Assembly: GCF_000422385.1 (NCBI RefSeq)
Contig: NZ_KE383822.1
Span: 30,053-94,052 of the forward strand
Source: Microbacterium indicum DSM 19969
Lineage (GTDB): Bacteria > Actinomycetota > Actinomycetes > Actinomycetales > Microbacteriaceae
Length of the DNA: 64,000 nt
Direction of reading: 5' to 3'
The translations under genes were made by a program, and so were the position numbers. Positions 8,973 through 19,595 of the stretch are shown here, piece by piece (the first letter of the stretch is position 1; every line of letters starts with the position of its first letter). The notes beneath the pieces are model-generated. The model was not told where the DNA came from. It ran no database searches and saw nothing but the letters and a program-made list of their open reading frames with translations.

Positions 8973-10181
8973 TCAGCCGCGCAGCAGGCGCGATCCCGCC
9001 ACGACGACGAGGACCGCGACGGCCGCCGAGAGACCCACGAGCACGGGCACGATCGGCCACACCGTGAGGGCTCCCGCGGTGAGGAGCGGCGGGAAGGTCA
9101 TGCCGGCGTAGCCGATGAGGAAGATCCCCGCGAGGGCCTCGCCGCGCTTCTCGGGCGCCGCAAGCGAGCCCGCGGTGCCGAGCGCGCTGCGGAAGAGGAT
9201 CCCGACGCCCGCGCCCGCTGCGCCTCCGCCGAGGAGGAAGAGCGCGAGCGAGGCCGCGACGGCCCCCGCGGAGATCAGCGCGAGGCCCGCGACCGCCGCG
9301 ACGATCGCGAGGATCATCTGCGCTCGGATCGGCATGCGCACGGTCGCGATCTGGGCGAGCGACGCCGCCATGAAGACGATGAACGGCGCGGCGCCCGCGA
9401 GCAGGTGCGAGTGCTCGCCGAGCAGCCCGACGAGGAAGGTCGAGCTCAGGCCCGTGAAGGTCCCGAACACGGCGAACGCCGCGAACGCCCCCGCGGCCGC
9501 CGCGAGATACGCGCCGCGCGACGCGGCGGGGACCGCGACGCGCTGCGGGCTGTAGGCGGGGCGCTCCTCGCGGTGCTCGACCGTCTCGGGGACGAGCGCG
9601 ACGAGGACGATCTCGACGGCGAGGAGGAGCGCGAAGACCACGTAGGGCGTGGTCGTCGGCGCGGGCGCCGTCGTGACGAGGACGCCCGCGATGAGCGCGC
9701 CGAGCGAGAGACCGCCGAGGTTGGCGAAGGTCGACACGATCTGCGAGCGCACGCCCGACCGGCCCGTCTCGGCGCCGAGTTCCGAGAGGTGCGCCGTCGC
9801 GGTCGCGGTGATGATGCCGATCCCGAGTCCGTTGACGAATCGCGCGACGAGCAGCCCCGCGAGGCCGTCCCACGCGAGGAAGAGGATCGCGGCGAGGAGG
9901 TTGAGCGCGAGCGCCGCGAGGATCACGCGCCGGCGCCCGAGCCAGTCGGACACGTGGCCCGCGAGGTACAGGCTCAGCATCACGCCGACGGCGTAGACGG
10001 CGAAGATCACGGTCACGACGATCGTCGGGAAGCCGTCGCGCTGCTGATAGATCGCGTAGATCGGGGTCGGCACGGTGCTGAATGCCATCGCCGTGAGGAA
10101 CGCGGCGGCGATGATCCAGAAGCCGGGGCCGTGGGGCAGCAGCCCGCTGCGCGCGGGGGCGGAGCGCTCGGTGATCGTCAT
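8973..10181 (-). CDS. MFS transporter (12 TM)
   Basis: A 402-residue major facilitator protein. Between helices 2 and 3 it has the family signature GHVSDWLGRRRV, and an equally clear N-terminal half (FWIIAAAFLTAMAFSTVPTPIY). About twelve hydrophobic segments are visible. The start at 10181 gives MTITERSAP. It is divergent from the LysR-type regulator at 10260, an arrangement that usually means the regulator controls the transporter. The substrate is not predictable; drug or small-metabolite efflux is most likely. Confidence 0.85.
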   Translation of the reverse strand: MTITERSAPARSGLLPHGPGFWIIAAAFLTAMAFSTVPTPIYAIYQQRDGFPTIVVTVIFAVYAVGVMLSLYLAGHVSDWLGRRRVILAALALNLLAAILFLAWDGLAGLLVARFVNGLGIGIITATATAHLSELGAETGRSGVRSQIVSTFANLGGLSLGALIAGVLVTTAPAPTTTPYVVFALLLAVEIVLVALVPETVEHREERPAYSPQRVAVPAASRGAYLAAAAGAFAAFAVFGTFTGLSSTFLVGLLGEHSHLLAGAAPFIVFMAASLAQIATVRMPIRAQMILAIVAAVAGLALISAGAVAASLALFLLGGGAAGAGVGILFRSALGTAGSLAAPEKRGEALAGIFLIGYAGMTFPPLLTAGALTVWPIVPVLVGLSAAVAVLVVVAGSRLLRG

Positions 10182-10259
10182 GGATCCAGGTTCCGCCAGA
10201 TCCGTGATCGTGTCCGACGAATGATTCGGATATCTGTGATCGACCGATACGATCAGGGC
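10182..10259. promoter_or_regulatory. Divergent MFS/LysR control region
   Basis: This 78-base gap holds the palindrome CGAAT-G-ATTCG (10218-10228), flanked by TCCGA and GGA. A direct repeat GTGATCG occurs at 10204-10210 and 10236-10242. A TACGAT -10 box (10248-10253) lies six bases before the LysR GTG. The sites are candidates for LysR-type operator binding. Confidence 0.5.
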
Positions 10260-11126
10260 GTGGACACGAGGCAGGTCGAGTACGCGGTCGCGGTCGCGGA
10301 GGAGCTGAGCTTCACGCGGGCGGCCGCCCGGGTCTTCGCGGTGCAGTCGACGGTCTCGGCGGGGGTCCGCGCGCTCGAGGCCGACCTCGGCATCGAGCTG
10401 TTCGAGCGCGACCGCCGCGGCGTGCGGCTGTCGGCGGCGGGGGAGCAGGTCCTGCCGGCGCTCCGCGACCTCCTCGCGGCCCAGGACCGGGTGCGCACGG
10501 CGGCAGACGCCGAGGGATCCCTCCGCGGGCTCCTGCGGATCGGGATCTTCGCGAATCTCGGCTACCTCGACTTCCCGCGGGTCATCGGCGACTTCCACGC
10601 CGCTCACCCCCTCGTCGACATGCGCCTTCGGCCGTCGGCGACGGGATCCGCGGGGCTCGCCGAGGACGTGCGCCGCGGCCGCCTCGACATCGCCCTGTTC
10701 GGCCTGCCGGCCTCGGCCGCCCCGGGGCTCGACGTGCACCCGCTCGCGGTCGCGTCGTTCGTCGCGGTCCTGCCCCGCGATCACCGGCTCGCGGGGCGCC
10801 GCGAGATCGACATCGACGACATCATCGACGAGCGCTTCGTTGACACCCCGCAGGGCTACGGCAACCGGGCGATGCTCGACGCGGCGCTCGCCGCGCGGGG
10901 CGCCGTGCGCGATGTCGCGACCGAGGTGGGCGAGGTCGGATCCATCCCGCACTGCGTCGCGGCCGGCCTCGGCGTCGCGCTGCTTCCGGACCTGCTCGTG
11001 CAGCAGGCGGACGAGACGGCTGTGGTCCCGCTGCGCGCCGCGATCCCGTGGGAGCTGAACGCGATCACGCGCCCGGCCGCGGCCCCCGTCGTCCGCGCGT
11101 TCCTCGACCGGCTGAGGAGCGCGTGA
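10260..11126 (+). CDS. LysR-type transcriptional regulator
   Basis: A 288-residue regulator. Residues 1-60 form the winged helix-turn-helix (MDTRQVEYAVAVAEELSFTR, then AARVFAVQSTVSAGVRALEADLG), and residues about 90-285 form the periplasmic-binding-like effector domain. It probably activates or represses the divergent MFS gene and itself by binding the 78-base gap between them. GTG 10260 lies six bases after a TACGAT box, so the mRNA may be leaderless. Confidence 0.88.
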   Translation: MDTRQVEYAVAVAEELSFTRAAARVFAVQSTVSAGVRALEADLGIELFERDRRGVRLSAAGEQVLPALRDLLAAQDRVRTAADAEGSLRGLLRIGIFANLGYLDFPRVIGDFHAAHPLVDMRLRPSATGSAGLAEDVRRGRLDIALFGLPASAAPGLDVHPLAVASFVAVLPRDHRLAGRREIDIDDIIDERFVDTPQGYGNRAMLDAALAARGAVRDVATEVGEVGSIPHCVAAGLGVALLPDLLVQQADETAVVPLRAAIPWELNAITRPAAAPVVRAFLDRLRSA

Positions 11127-11140
11127 CCTACGCTCGAGGG

Positions 11141-11395
11141 GTGTCGTATGTCGTCGTGCTCCAGCCCTCCGAGACCATCGAGATCGAGACCGAGAAGGCC
11201 GTGGCGCTGCAGGACATCCTCGACGGGCTTCACGCGAAGGTGCCGGACGGCTTCGTGCTGACGCACTTCACGGCAAGCACGGCCCGTGGCGTCGCGCGCC
11301 GCGTCGGGTCCCGCGAGATCACGGGCGACGACAAGCAGGCGCTCCTCGCGGGGATCCCCGAGGGTTGGCGGGCGGTCAGCATCCGCGAGGAGTGA
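11141..11395 (+). CDS. Conserved small hypothetical protein
   Basis: An 84-residue soluble protein (VSYVVVLQPSETIEIE at the start) with no signal peptide, membrane helix or motif I recognise. The reading frame shows the strong third-position GC bias of real genes. The TACGCT box at 11129-11134 is six bases before GTG 11141. It may be cotranscribed weakly with lysR, or have its own start. It ends 20 bases before a strong hairpin. Confidence 0.65.
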   Translation: MSYVVVLQPSETIEIETEKAVALQDILDGLHAKVPDGFVLTHFTASTARGVARRVGSREITGDDKQALLAGIPEGWRAVSIREE

Positions 11396-11414
11396 CCCGC
11401 TCGCGGGCAGAGAA

Positions 11415-11448
11415 GAACCCCCGCGATGTAGAAGCTACGCGGGGGTTC
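11415..11448. terminator. Hairpin terminator between small gene and tRNA-Phe
   Basis: Perfect 11-base arms GAACCCCCGCG (11415-11425) and CGCGGGGGTTC (11438-11448). It lies just past the small protein gene on the plus strand and three bases past tRNA-Phe on the minus strand, so it can serve both. Confidence 0.7.
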
Positions 11449-11450
11449 AG

Positions 11451-11523
11451 TGGCTCCGACCGGCGTCGATCCGGTGACCTTTCGATTTTCAGTCGAACGC
11501 TCTACCAACTGAGCTACAGAGCC
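11451..11523 (-). tRNA. tRNA-Phe (GAA)
   Basis: A complete cloverleaf of 73 bases. Acceptor GGCTCTG pairs with CGGAGCC, the anticodon loop is CTGAAAA (anticodon GAA) and the T arm is ACCGG-ATCGACG-CCGGT. CCA is not encoded. It is last in a Glu-Asp-Phe operon. Confidence 0.95.
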
Positions 11524-11585
11524 GTACGGCTTATGCCGCATCCGACGCGAAAGGCCTCCTCGAAGAGAAGGCCCGTCGCTTGGAG

Positions 11586-11659
11586 CGACCCTGACGGGAC
11601 TTGAACCCGCGACCTCCGCCGTGACAGGGCGGCACGCTAACCAACTGCGCTACAGGGCC
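11586..11659 (-). tRNA. tRNA-Asp (GTC)
   Basis: A 74-base cloverleaf with acceptor GGCCCTG opposite CAGGGTC, anticodon GTC in the CTGTCAC loop and a canonical GTTCAAG T loop. CCA is not encoded. It is the middle gene of the three-tRNA operon. Confidence 0.95.
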
Positions 11660-11701
11660 ATGATGTGCTTGACGCACGATTTTCAATTATATCAGCTGAT
11701 G

Positions 11702-11774
11702 TGACCCCAACGGGATTCGAACCCGTGCTACCGGCGTGAAAGGCCAGCGTCCTAGGCCGCTAAACGATGGGGCC
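11702..11774 (-). tRNA. tRNA-Glu (TTC)
   Basis: A 73-base cloverleaf with acceptor GGCCCCA opposite TGGGGTC, anticodon TTC in the CTTTCAC loop and a GTTCGAA T loop. CCA is not encoded. It is first in the operon. The spacer after it is unusually AT-rich for this genome (around 11682-11700). Confidence 0.95.
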
Positions 11775-11809
11775 GGGCGAACCTCGGGGGCTCACGAACC
11801 AACCCTCCT

Positions 11810-11839
11810 AGCTTACGCATGCCCGCGGTCGAATCGCAA
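11810..11839 (-). promoter_or_regulatory. Promoter of the Glu-Asp-Phe tRNA operon
   Basis: On the minus strand TTGCGA (11834-11839) and TAAGCT (11810-11815) are 18 bases apart, upstream of tRNA-Glu. Confidence 0.55.
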
Positions 11840-11933
11840 AACGGGCGCGTGTCGTGCGCGCTTCGGGCGTGTCGGGGTGAGATGCTGGCGGCGTCGTGTC
11901 CGGTCGGCCCGGGGATGGATCCCGTCATTCACG

Positions 11934-11961
11934 TTGCGCATGGGGAAGGTGTTGTTACTGT
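11934..11961 (+). promoter_or_regulatory. Promoter of the M23 peptidase gene
   Basis: TTGCGC (11934-11939) and TACTGT (11956-11961) are spaced 16 bases apart. The -10 box ends seven bases before GTG 11969, consistent with a leaderless message. Confidence 0.5.
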
Positions 11962-11968
11962 GACACGT

Positions 11969-13462
11969 GTGAAAACTCCCCTTCTCACGCGCGCGAGCGC
12001 GCCCAGCGACCCCGAGGTCTGCGACTGCGCGCCCACCGGCGACGAGAAGCGCGTGATGTGGCGCCCGATCTCGCGCCGCGGCGCGCTGGCGGCGGGAGCC
12101 GTCGCCGTCGCGACCGTGGCCGTGCTCGGCACCGTCTCGCACAGCAGCAGCGCGTACGCCGCGATCACCTACGACCCCTCCGACTACCCCACGTGGGCCG
12201 ACGTCGAGCAGGCGCGGTCGAACGAGTCGACCAAGGCGTCCGAGATCACCCGCATCGAGGGCCTCATCTCGGAGCTCCAGGCCTCGGTCGCCGCGGCCCA
12301 GCAGGCTGCTCAGGACGCGGGCGACGCGTACTACGCGGCCCAGCAGGAGTACCTCGAGGCCGCCTACCGCGCCGACGAGCTGCAGTCGCAGGCCGACGAG
12401 CAGTCGAAGAAGGCCGACGAGGCGGCGACCGCGGCGGCCAAGGTCGCGACGGCGCTCTCGCGCTCGGGCGGCGACAGCACGTCGTACGAGCTGCTCTTCG
12501 CCGACTCGGCCGGAGACGCCGACGAGCTGCTGTCGAAGCTCGGCCAGATGGACAAGCTCGCCGAGCGCAACCAGTCGATCTACGCCGACGCAGCCTCGGC
12601 GCGCGACTCGGCCCAGCAGCTGTCGAACCAGGCCGCCGACGCCCGCACAGAGCGCGACCGCCTGCAGAAGATCGCGCAGCAGAAGCTCGAGGAGGCGCAG
12701 GCCGCGCAGGCCGCCGCCGAGCAGGCGCTCGCCGACCAGGAGGACTACCTGATCGTCCTGCAGCAGCAGCTCGCCGCGCTGAAGGACACGACGTCGAAGA
12801 CCGTCGCCGAGTACCAGGACGGCGTCGAGCAGAAGAAGGCCTACGAGGAGGAGCAACGCCGCCTCGAGGAGGAGCGCCGCAAGAAGGCCGCCGAGGAGGC
12901 CGCGCGCCAGGCCGAGGCCGCACGCAAGGCCGCCGAGGAGGCCGCGGCGGCGGCCGCGGCGGCCCAGCCGGAGCCCTCGTCGACCGGCACAGGAACCTCG
13001 ACGCCCTCGGCTCCCGTGGTCTCGACGCCCTCGACGGGCGGATCCGGGTGGGTGCACCCGCACCCGGGCGCCTCGATCACCTCCGGCTACGGCTACCGCA
13101 CCCAGATCTGCGGATCCTCGTACTGCTCGAGCTCGTTCCACGCGGGCGTCGACCTCGCCGAGGGCTGCGGAACCGCGATCCTCGCGGCCCACTCCGGCAC
13201 GGTCTCGATCGCGGGCCCCTATGGCGGCTATGGCAACTACGTGCGCATCGACAACGGCGACGGCGTCGGCACCGGGTACGGCCACATCGTCAACGGCGGG
13301 ATCCTCGTCGGCGTCGGCCAGTCGGTCAGCGCCGGGCAGGTCATCGCCTACGAGGGCAACACCGGCAACTCGTTCGGCTGCCACTGCCACTTCGAGGTCT
13401 ACCTCAACGGTGCGACGACGAACCCCATGACCTACATGGCGGGCGTCGGCGTCTCGCTCTGA
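11969..13462 (+). CDS. Secreted M23 peptidase with coiled-coil domain
   Basis: A 497-residue protein. The N-terminus has a Tat-like motif (ISRRGALAAG) before a hydrophobic segment ending in SSAYA, so it is exported. Residues about 75-340 are a long Ala/Glu/Gln-rich coiled coil, as in envelope hydrolases of the EnvC/FtsEX-linked kind. A Ser/Thr/Pro linker leads to a C-terminal LytM/M23 domain with zinc ligands in HAGVDLAEGCG (HxxxD) and HCHFEVY (HxH). It should cut peptidoglycan peptides. GTG 11969 is favoured by the TAnnnT box seven bases upstream; an in-frame GTG at 11960 is the alternative. Confidence 0.88.
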   Translation: MKTPLLTRASAPSDPEVCDCAPTGDEKRVMWRPISRRGALAAGAVAVATVAVLGTVSHSSSAYAAITYDPSDYPTWADVEQARSNESTKASEITRIEGLISELQASVAAAQQAAQDAGDAYYAAQQEYLEAAYRADELQSQADEQSKKADEAATAAAKVATALSRSGGDSTSYELLFADSAGDADELLSKLGQMDKLAERNQSIYADAASARDSAQQLSNQAADARTERDRLQKIAQQKLEEAQAAQAAAEQALADQEDYLIVLQQQLAALKDTTSKTVAEYQDGVEQKKAYEEEQRRLEEERRKKAAEEAARQAEAARKAAEEAAAAAAAAQPEPSSTGTGTSTPSAPVVSTPSTGGSGWVHPHPGASITSGYGYRTQICGSSYCSSSFHAGVDLAEGCGTAILAAHSGTVSIAGPYGGYGNYVRIDNGDGVGTGYGHIVNGGILVGVGQSVSAGQVIAYEGNTGNSFGCHCHFEVYLNGATTNPMTYMAGVGVSL

Positions 13463-13474
13463 CCAGAGACGGAG

Positions 13475-13507
13475 AGAGGCCCCGGTCGGGATCCGACCGG
13501 GGCCTCT
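13475..13507. terminator. Bidirectional terminator, M23/ppa
   Basis: Perfect 15-base arms AGAGGCCCCGGTCGG (13475-13489) and their complement (13493-13507), with a GAT loop, between two convergent genes. Confidence 0.8.
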
Positions 13508-13519
13508 GCGTATGCACGA

Positions 13520-14056
13520 TCAGGCGCGGGTGTTGGGGATCTCGCCCTCGCCCTGCGTCTTCGTCTCGCCCTCGGCGGCCTCGAAGCGCTCGAACGCCTC
13601 GGTCACGATGCGCTCGGCCTCGGCGGCGTCGCCCCACTCGTCGACCTTGACCCACTTGCCCGGCTCGAGGTCCTTGTAGTGCTCGAAGAAGTGCGCGATC
13701 TCCTTGCGGCTGTACTCCGGGAGGTCCTCGACGTCCTGGATGTGGTCCCAGCGCGGGTCCTTCGCGAGGACCGCGATGACCTTGTCGTCGCCGCCGGCCT
13801 CGTCGCTCATCTTGAGCACGCCGACGGGGCGGACCTTGGCGCCGACGCCCGGGTACACCGAGTAGTCCATGACGACGAGCACGTCGAGCGGGTCGCCGTC
13901 CTCGCCGAGCGTGTTCTCGAAGAACCCGTAGTCGGTGGGGTAGCCGAACGTCGTGAACAGCACGCGGTCGAGGAACACGCGGCCCGTGCCGTGGTCGACC
14001 TCGTACTTGACGCGGCTGCCGCGCGGGATCTCGATGACGGCGTCGTAAGCGCCCAT
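13520..14056 (-). CDS. ppa: Inorganic pyrophosphatase
   Basis: A 178-residue family I soluble pyrophosphatase. The metal-binding signature is in [11 protein letters not shown] (the DxDPxD core), with YGFFENTLG before it and DKVIAV and KDPRW after it. It hydrolyses pyrophosphate, pulling biosynthetic reactions forward. A GAGGAG ribosome site lies five bases before the ATG. It is convergent with the M23 gene and divergent from tilS, with 66 bases between starts. The acidic C-terminal tail is typical of actinobacterial members. Confidence 0.95.
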   Translation of the reverse strand: MGAYDAVIEIPRGSRVKYEVDHGTGRVFLDRVLFTTFGYPTDYGFFENTLGEDGDPLDVLVVMDYSVYPGVGAKVRPVGVLKMSDEAGGDDKVIAVLAKDPRWDHIQDVEDLPEYSRKEIAHFFEHYKDLEPGKWVKVDEWGDAAEAERIVTEAFERFEAAEGETKTQGEGEIPNTRA

Positions 14057-14122
14057 GGGAACTCCTCAGTTGTCGGTGGAGACTGCCGGATCACCCTACC
14101 GGGCGAAGCCTACGATTGACGG

Positions 14123-15109
14123 GTGCTCGACCCTGCCATCGCCAGCGCCCGCCGCGCCGTCCGCTCCGCGCTCGCCGCGCTCGAGACCCCGGGACCCGTC
14201 GTGGTCGCGCTCTCGGGCGGCGCCGATTCCCTCGCCCTCGCGGCGGCCGCCGCGTTCGAGGCGCCGAAGCTCGGGCGCGACGCGCACGCCGTGACGATCG
14301 ACCACGGCCTGCAGGCGGGGTCGGCGGATCAGGCGGAGCGCGCGGCGGCGCAGGCGCGCGATCTCGGCCTCGGCGCCCGCGTGATCCGCGTCGAGGTCGG
14401 ATCCGACGGCGGGCCGGAGGCCGCGGCGCGCGACGCCCGCTACGCGGCGCTGCGCGACGCGGCGCACGAGATCGGAGCCGTCGCCGTGCTCGTCGGACAC
14501 ACGCTCGACGATCAGGCCGAGACCGTCCTCCTCGGGCTCGCCCGCGGATCCGGCGCGGGCAGCCTCCAGGGCATGGCTCCCGCGCGGATCGACGACGCGG
14601 GGCTCGCCTGGATCCGCCCCCTCCTCGGGCTGCGGCGCGACGAGACGCGCGCCTTCTGCGCCGCGGCGGGCCTCGAAGCGTGGGCGGATCCCCAGAACGC
14701 CGACCTGCGCTTCGCGCGCGTCCGGGTGCGCGACCGGGTGCTCCCCGTCCTCGAGCGCGAGCTCGGACCCGGCGTCGCCGAGGCGCTCGCGCGCACAGCC
14801 GAGCAGCTGCGCGAGGACAACGAGGCGTTCGCCGACATGATCGACGAGACGATCGAGGACATCTGCGAGCCGGCCGAGGCGGGCATCGCGGTCTCGGTTC
14901 CGGCGCTCGCCGCGAACCCCGCCGCCGTGCGCAACCGCGTCATCCGCCACGTCGCCCAGAGCGAGTTCGACGCCGTCCTCACGCGCGCGCAGACCCTCGA
15001 GGTCGCCCGCCTCGTGACCGACTGGCGCGGCCAGGGCCCCATCGACCTCCCGGGCTGCTCGGCGGCGCGCATCGGAACCCGCATCGTGTTCACGGCCTCG
15101 CCCAATTAG
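14123..15109 (+). CDS. tilS: tRNA(Ile)-lysidine synthetase
   Basis: A 328-residue N-type ATP pyrophosphatase. The PP-loop is VALSGGADSLALA (residues about 28-40), followed by TIDHGLQ and VGHTLDDQAETVLLGLARGSG, all typical of TilS. It converts cytidine 34 of an Ile tRNA to lysidine so that the tRNA reads AUA. The short C-terminal domain is usual in actinobacteria. The TACGAT box at 14111-14116 is six bases before GTG 14123. It heads the tilS-hpt-ftsH-fol cluster. Confidence 0.93.
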   Translation: MLDPAIASARRAVRSALAALETPGPVVVALSGGADSLALAAAAAFEAPKLGRDAHAVTIDHGLQAGSADQAERAAAQARDLGLGARVIRVEVGSDGGPEAAARDARYAALRDAAHEIGAVAVLVGHTLDDQAETVLLGLARGSGAGSLQGMAPARIDDAGLAWIRPLLGLRRDETRAFCAAAGLEAWADPQNADLRFARVRVRDRVLPVLERELGPGVAEALARTAEQLREDNEAFADMIDETIEDICEPAEAGIAVSVPALAANPAAVRNRVIRHVAQSEFDAVLTRAQTLEVARLVTDWRGQGPIDLPGCSAARIGTRIVFTASPN

Positions 15110-15118
15110 TCTCGACCT

Positions 15119-15670
15119 ATGCGTGCTTCCGACATCGCCGGCGACCTCGACCGCATCCTCGTGACCGAGGAGCAGATCCACGACAAGCTCGACGAGCTGG
15201 GCGCTCGGATCGACGCTGACTACGCGGGCAAGGACGTCCTGCTCGTGGGCGTCCTCAAGGGCGCCGTCATGGTCATGGCCGACCTCGCGCGACACCTCAC
15301 GATCGACGCCCCGATGGACTGGATGGCCGTCTCGAGCTACGGATCGTCGACGAAGTCGAGCGGCGTCGTGCAGATCCGCAAGGACCTCGACACCCCGCTC
15401 GAGGGGCGCCACGTGCTCGTCGTCGAGGACATCATCGACTCGGGGCTCACGCTCAACTGGCTGCTCGAGCACTTCCGCACGCGCGGCGTCGCCTCGCTCG
15501 AGGTGTGCGCGCTCCTGCGCAAGCCCGACGCGATGAAGGTCGAGATCGACGCGAAGTACGTCGGATTCGACATCCCCAGCGACTTCGTCGTGGGCTACGG
15601 CCTCGACTACGCCGAGCGCTACCGCGGGCTGCGCGACGTCGCGGTCCTCGCGCCCCACGTTTACAGCTGA
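15119..15670 (+). CDS. hpt: Hypoxanthine phosphoribosyltransferase
   Basis: A 183-residue purine salvage enzyme. The PRPP-binding motif is VLVVEDIIDSGLTL (residues about 99-112), the PPi loop is LLVGVLKGAV and the hood is SSYGSSTKSSG. It makes IMP or GMP from hypoxanthine or guanine. TAGTCT at 15107-15112 lies six bases before ATG 15119 and overlaps the stop of tilS, so hpt may have its own leaderless transcript besides readthrough. The tilS-hpt-ftsH order is conserved in many bacteria. Confidence 0.95.
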   Translation: MRASDIAGDLDRILVTEEQIHDKLDELGARIDADYAGKDVLLVGVLKGAVMVMADLARHLTIDAPMDWMAVSSYGSSTKSSGVVQIRKDLDTPLEGRHVLVVEDIIDSGLTLNWLLEHFRTRGVASLEVCALLRKPDAMKVEIDAKYVGFDIPSDFVVGYGLDYAERYRGLRDVAVLAPHVYS

Positions 15671-15680
15671 CCCATCATCT

Positions 15681-15699
15681 GATTCGCCCTGCGCGAATC
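15681..15699 (+). promoter_or_regulatory. Small inverted repeat upstream of ftsH
   Basis: GATTCGC and GCGAATC surround a five-base loop, followed about 25 bases later by a TAGCCT box near 15727. It may be a short terminator for hpt or an operator for ftsH. Confidence 0.35.
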
Positions 15700-15795
15700 C
15701 CCGGGCCGCCGCTGGCGACCCACAGGTAGCCTGATCTGAATCGCGGGTCGTGCCCGCGTGCGTGACCATCAGGAGGAGTCGGGGCTTCCCGCACC

Positions 15796-17793
<1,998 letters not shown>

Positions 17794-17797
17794 TCCC

Positions 17798-18427
17798 ATG
17801 GCCGTCGACGCCCGCCGGGTCGCCGAGCTGACCCGCGAACTGCTGCTCGCGATCGGGGAGGACCCCGACCGCCCCGGCCTGCGCGAGACGCCCGAGCGGG
17901 TCGCCGCGGCCGCGACGGAGCTCTTCGGCGGCATCGACCGCGACCCCGCCGAGCCGCTCGCCCGCACGATCGACGTCTCGCGCGGCCCGGCGCCCGACAC
18001 GACCCCGTCGGGCGTCGTGCTCGTGCGCGACATCCGGTTCCGCTCGATGTGCGAGCACCACCTCCTGCCGTTCGAGGGGCGCGCGCACATCGCCTACCTG
18101 CCGGGGGAGCGGGTCGTGGGCCTCGGATCCCTCGCCCGCGTCCTCGACATCGCGTCGTCGCGACCGCAGGTCCAGGAGCGCCTCGGCGAGCAGGTCGCCG
18201 ACGCGATCTCGTCGGCGCTCGACGCGCGCGGCGTCTGGATCATGCTCGACGCCGCCCACGGCTGTCTGCGCGACCGCGGCGAGCAGCGCCCCGACGCGAC
18301 GACCGTGACGGTCGCGGCGCGCGGCGAGCTCGCGACCGACGCCGCGCGGGCCGAGCTGGCCGCGCACGTGATCCTCGGCGTGCAGAACCAGGCCACGGGC
18401 CCCGGAGTGACGGGACGCGACGCGTGA
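17798..18427 (+). CDS. folE: GTP cyclohydrolase I
   Basis: A 209-residue enzyme for the first step of tetrahydrofolate synthesis (GTP to dihydroneopterin triphosphate). Zinc ligands are visible in RSMCEHHLLPFEGRAHIAY and in the later Cys of AHGCLRDRG. ERVVGLGSLARVLD and the N-terminal GLRETPERVA are family hallmarks. The segment AHGCLRDRGEQRPDATT departs from the common HLCMxxRG consensus but keeps the Cys. folP starts inside its stop codon (GTGA). Confidence 0.93.
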   Translation: MAVDARRVAELTRELLLAIGEDPDRPGLRETPERVAAAATELFGGIDRDPAEPLARTIDVSRGPAPDTTPSGVVLVRDIRFRSMCEHHLLPFEGRAHIAYLPGERVVGLGSLARVLDIASSRPQVQERLGEQVADAISSALDARGVWIMLDAAHGCLRDRGEQRPDATTVTVAARGELATDAARAELAAHVILGVQNQATGPGVTGRDA

Positions 18428-19218
18428 CCGAGATCATGGGAGTCGTCAACGTGACCCCCGACTCGTTCAGCGACGGCGGCGAGCACTTCGACCACGACGC
18501 CGCGATCGCGCACGGGCTGCTCCTCGCGACGCAGGGCGCGACGATCCTCGACGTCGGCGGCGAGTCGACCCGCCCCGGATCCGAGCCCGTCGGATCCGCC
18601 GAGGAGCTGCGCCGCGTCGTCCCCGTCGTCCGCGAGCTCGCCGCGGCCGGCCACACGGTGAGCATCGACACCTATCGCGCCGACGTCGCCGCAGCGACCG
18701 TGGACGCCGGGGCGCGCATCGTCAACGACGTCGCGGGCGGGCTCGCCGATCCCGGCATCCTGGGCGTCGTCGCCGCCTCGGGCGCCGAGTACGCGATCGG
18801 CCACTGGCGCGGGCCGTCGGCCGACATGTACGCCGCGGCCGACTACGACGACATCGCCGCCGAGGTCGCGTCCGAGCTCGGCGACCGCGTCGACGCGGCG
18901 CTCGCGGCCGGCATCGCGCCCGAACGGATCATCCTGGATCCGGGGATCGGGTTCGCGAAGTCGGGCGCGCAGAACTGGCGCATGCTCCGCGGGCTCAGCG
19001 CCGTGACGGGCCTCGGGTTCCGGGTGCTCGTCGGAACGTCGCGCAAGCGCTTCCTCGGCCGCGCGCTCGGCGCCGATCCCTCGCGCGAGAGGCTCGACGG
19101 CGCGACCGCCGTCACGAGCGTGCTCGCTGCGCAGGCGGGGGCGTGGGGCGTGCGCGTGCACGACCCCGCCGCGACGCGCGACGCGCTCGCGGTCCTCAGC
19201 GAATGGGAGAGCGCATGA
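18424..19218 (+). CDS. folP: Dihydropteroate synthase
   Basis: A 264-residue TIM-barrel enzyme that joins 4-aminobenzoate to dihydropterin pyrophosphate. MGVVNVTPDSFSDGG (residues 5-19) and DVGGESTRPGSEPV are the two diagnostic loops; SIDTYRADVA and LDPGIGFAKSG complete the set. It is the sulfonamide target. Translational overlap with folE before it and folB after it indicates one operon. Confidence 0.95.
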   Translation: MTEIMGVVNVTPDSFSDGGEHFDHDAAIAHGLLLATQGATILDVGGESTRPGSEPVGSAEELRRVVPVVRELAAAGHTVSIDTYRADVAAATVDAGARIVNDVAGGLADPGILGVVAASGAEYAIGHWRGPSADMYAAADYDDIAAEVASELGDRVDAALAAGIAPERIILDPGIGFAKSGAQNWRMLRGLSAVTGLGFRVLVGTSRKRFLGRALGADPSRERLDGATAVTSVLAAQAGAWGVRVHDPAATRDALAVLSEWESA

Positions 19219-19595
19219 GCACCGCCGACGACATCACGCTTACGGGCCTCGTCGCGTTCGGCCACCACGGCGTCTTCGACTTCGAGCGCGAGAACGGCCA
19301 GGAGTTCGCGATCGACCTGCGGCTCGGCCTCGTCACGTCGACCGCGGCGGCCTCGGACGACGTCGCCGACACCGTGCACTACGGCGAACTCGCCGAGAAG
19401 GTCGTTGCGATCGTCGAGGGCGATCCCGTGAACCTCATCGAGACCCTCGCGCACCGCATCGCCGACGCCGTGCTCGAGGACGCGCGCATCGAGAGCCTCG
19501 ACGTGACGGTGCACAAGCCGCACGCCCCGATCGCGGCGCAGTTCCGCGACGTCTCGGTCACGGTGCGCCGCCGCCGGACGGGCGGCCCCGCATGA
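19215..19595 (+). CDS. folB: Dihydroneopterin aldolase
   Basis: A 126-residue enzyme that cleaves dihydroneopterin to 6-hydroxymethyl-dihydropterin. GLVAFGHHGVFDFERENGQ holds the substrate Glu and the conserved FGHHG. NLIETLAHRIADAVLE and VTVHKPHAPI are the other family blocks. It overlaps folP by ATGA and folK by ATGA. Confidence 0.93.
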   Translation: MSTADDITLTGLVAFGHHGVFDFERENGQEFAIDLRLGLVTSTAAASDDVADTVHYGELAEKVVAIVEGDPVNLIETLAHRIADAVLEDARIESLDVTVHKPHAPIAAQFRDVSVTVRRRRTGGPA

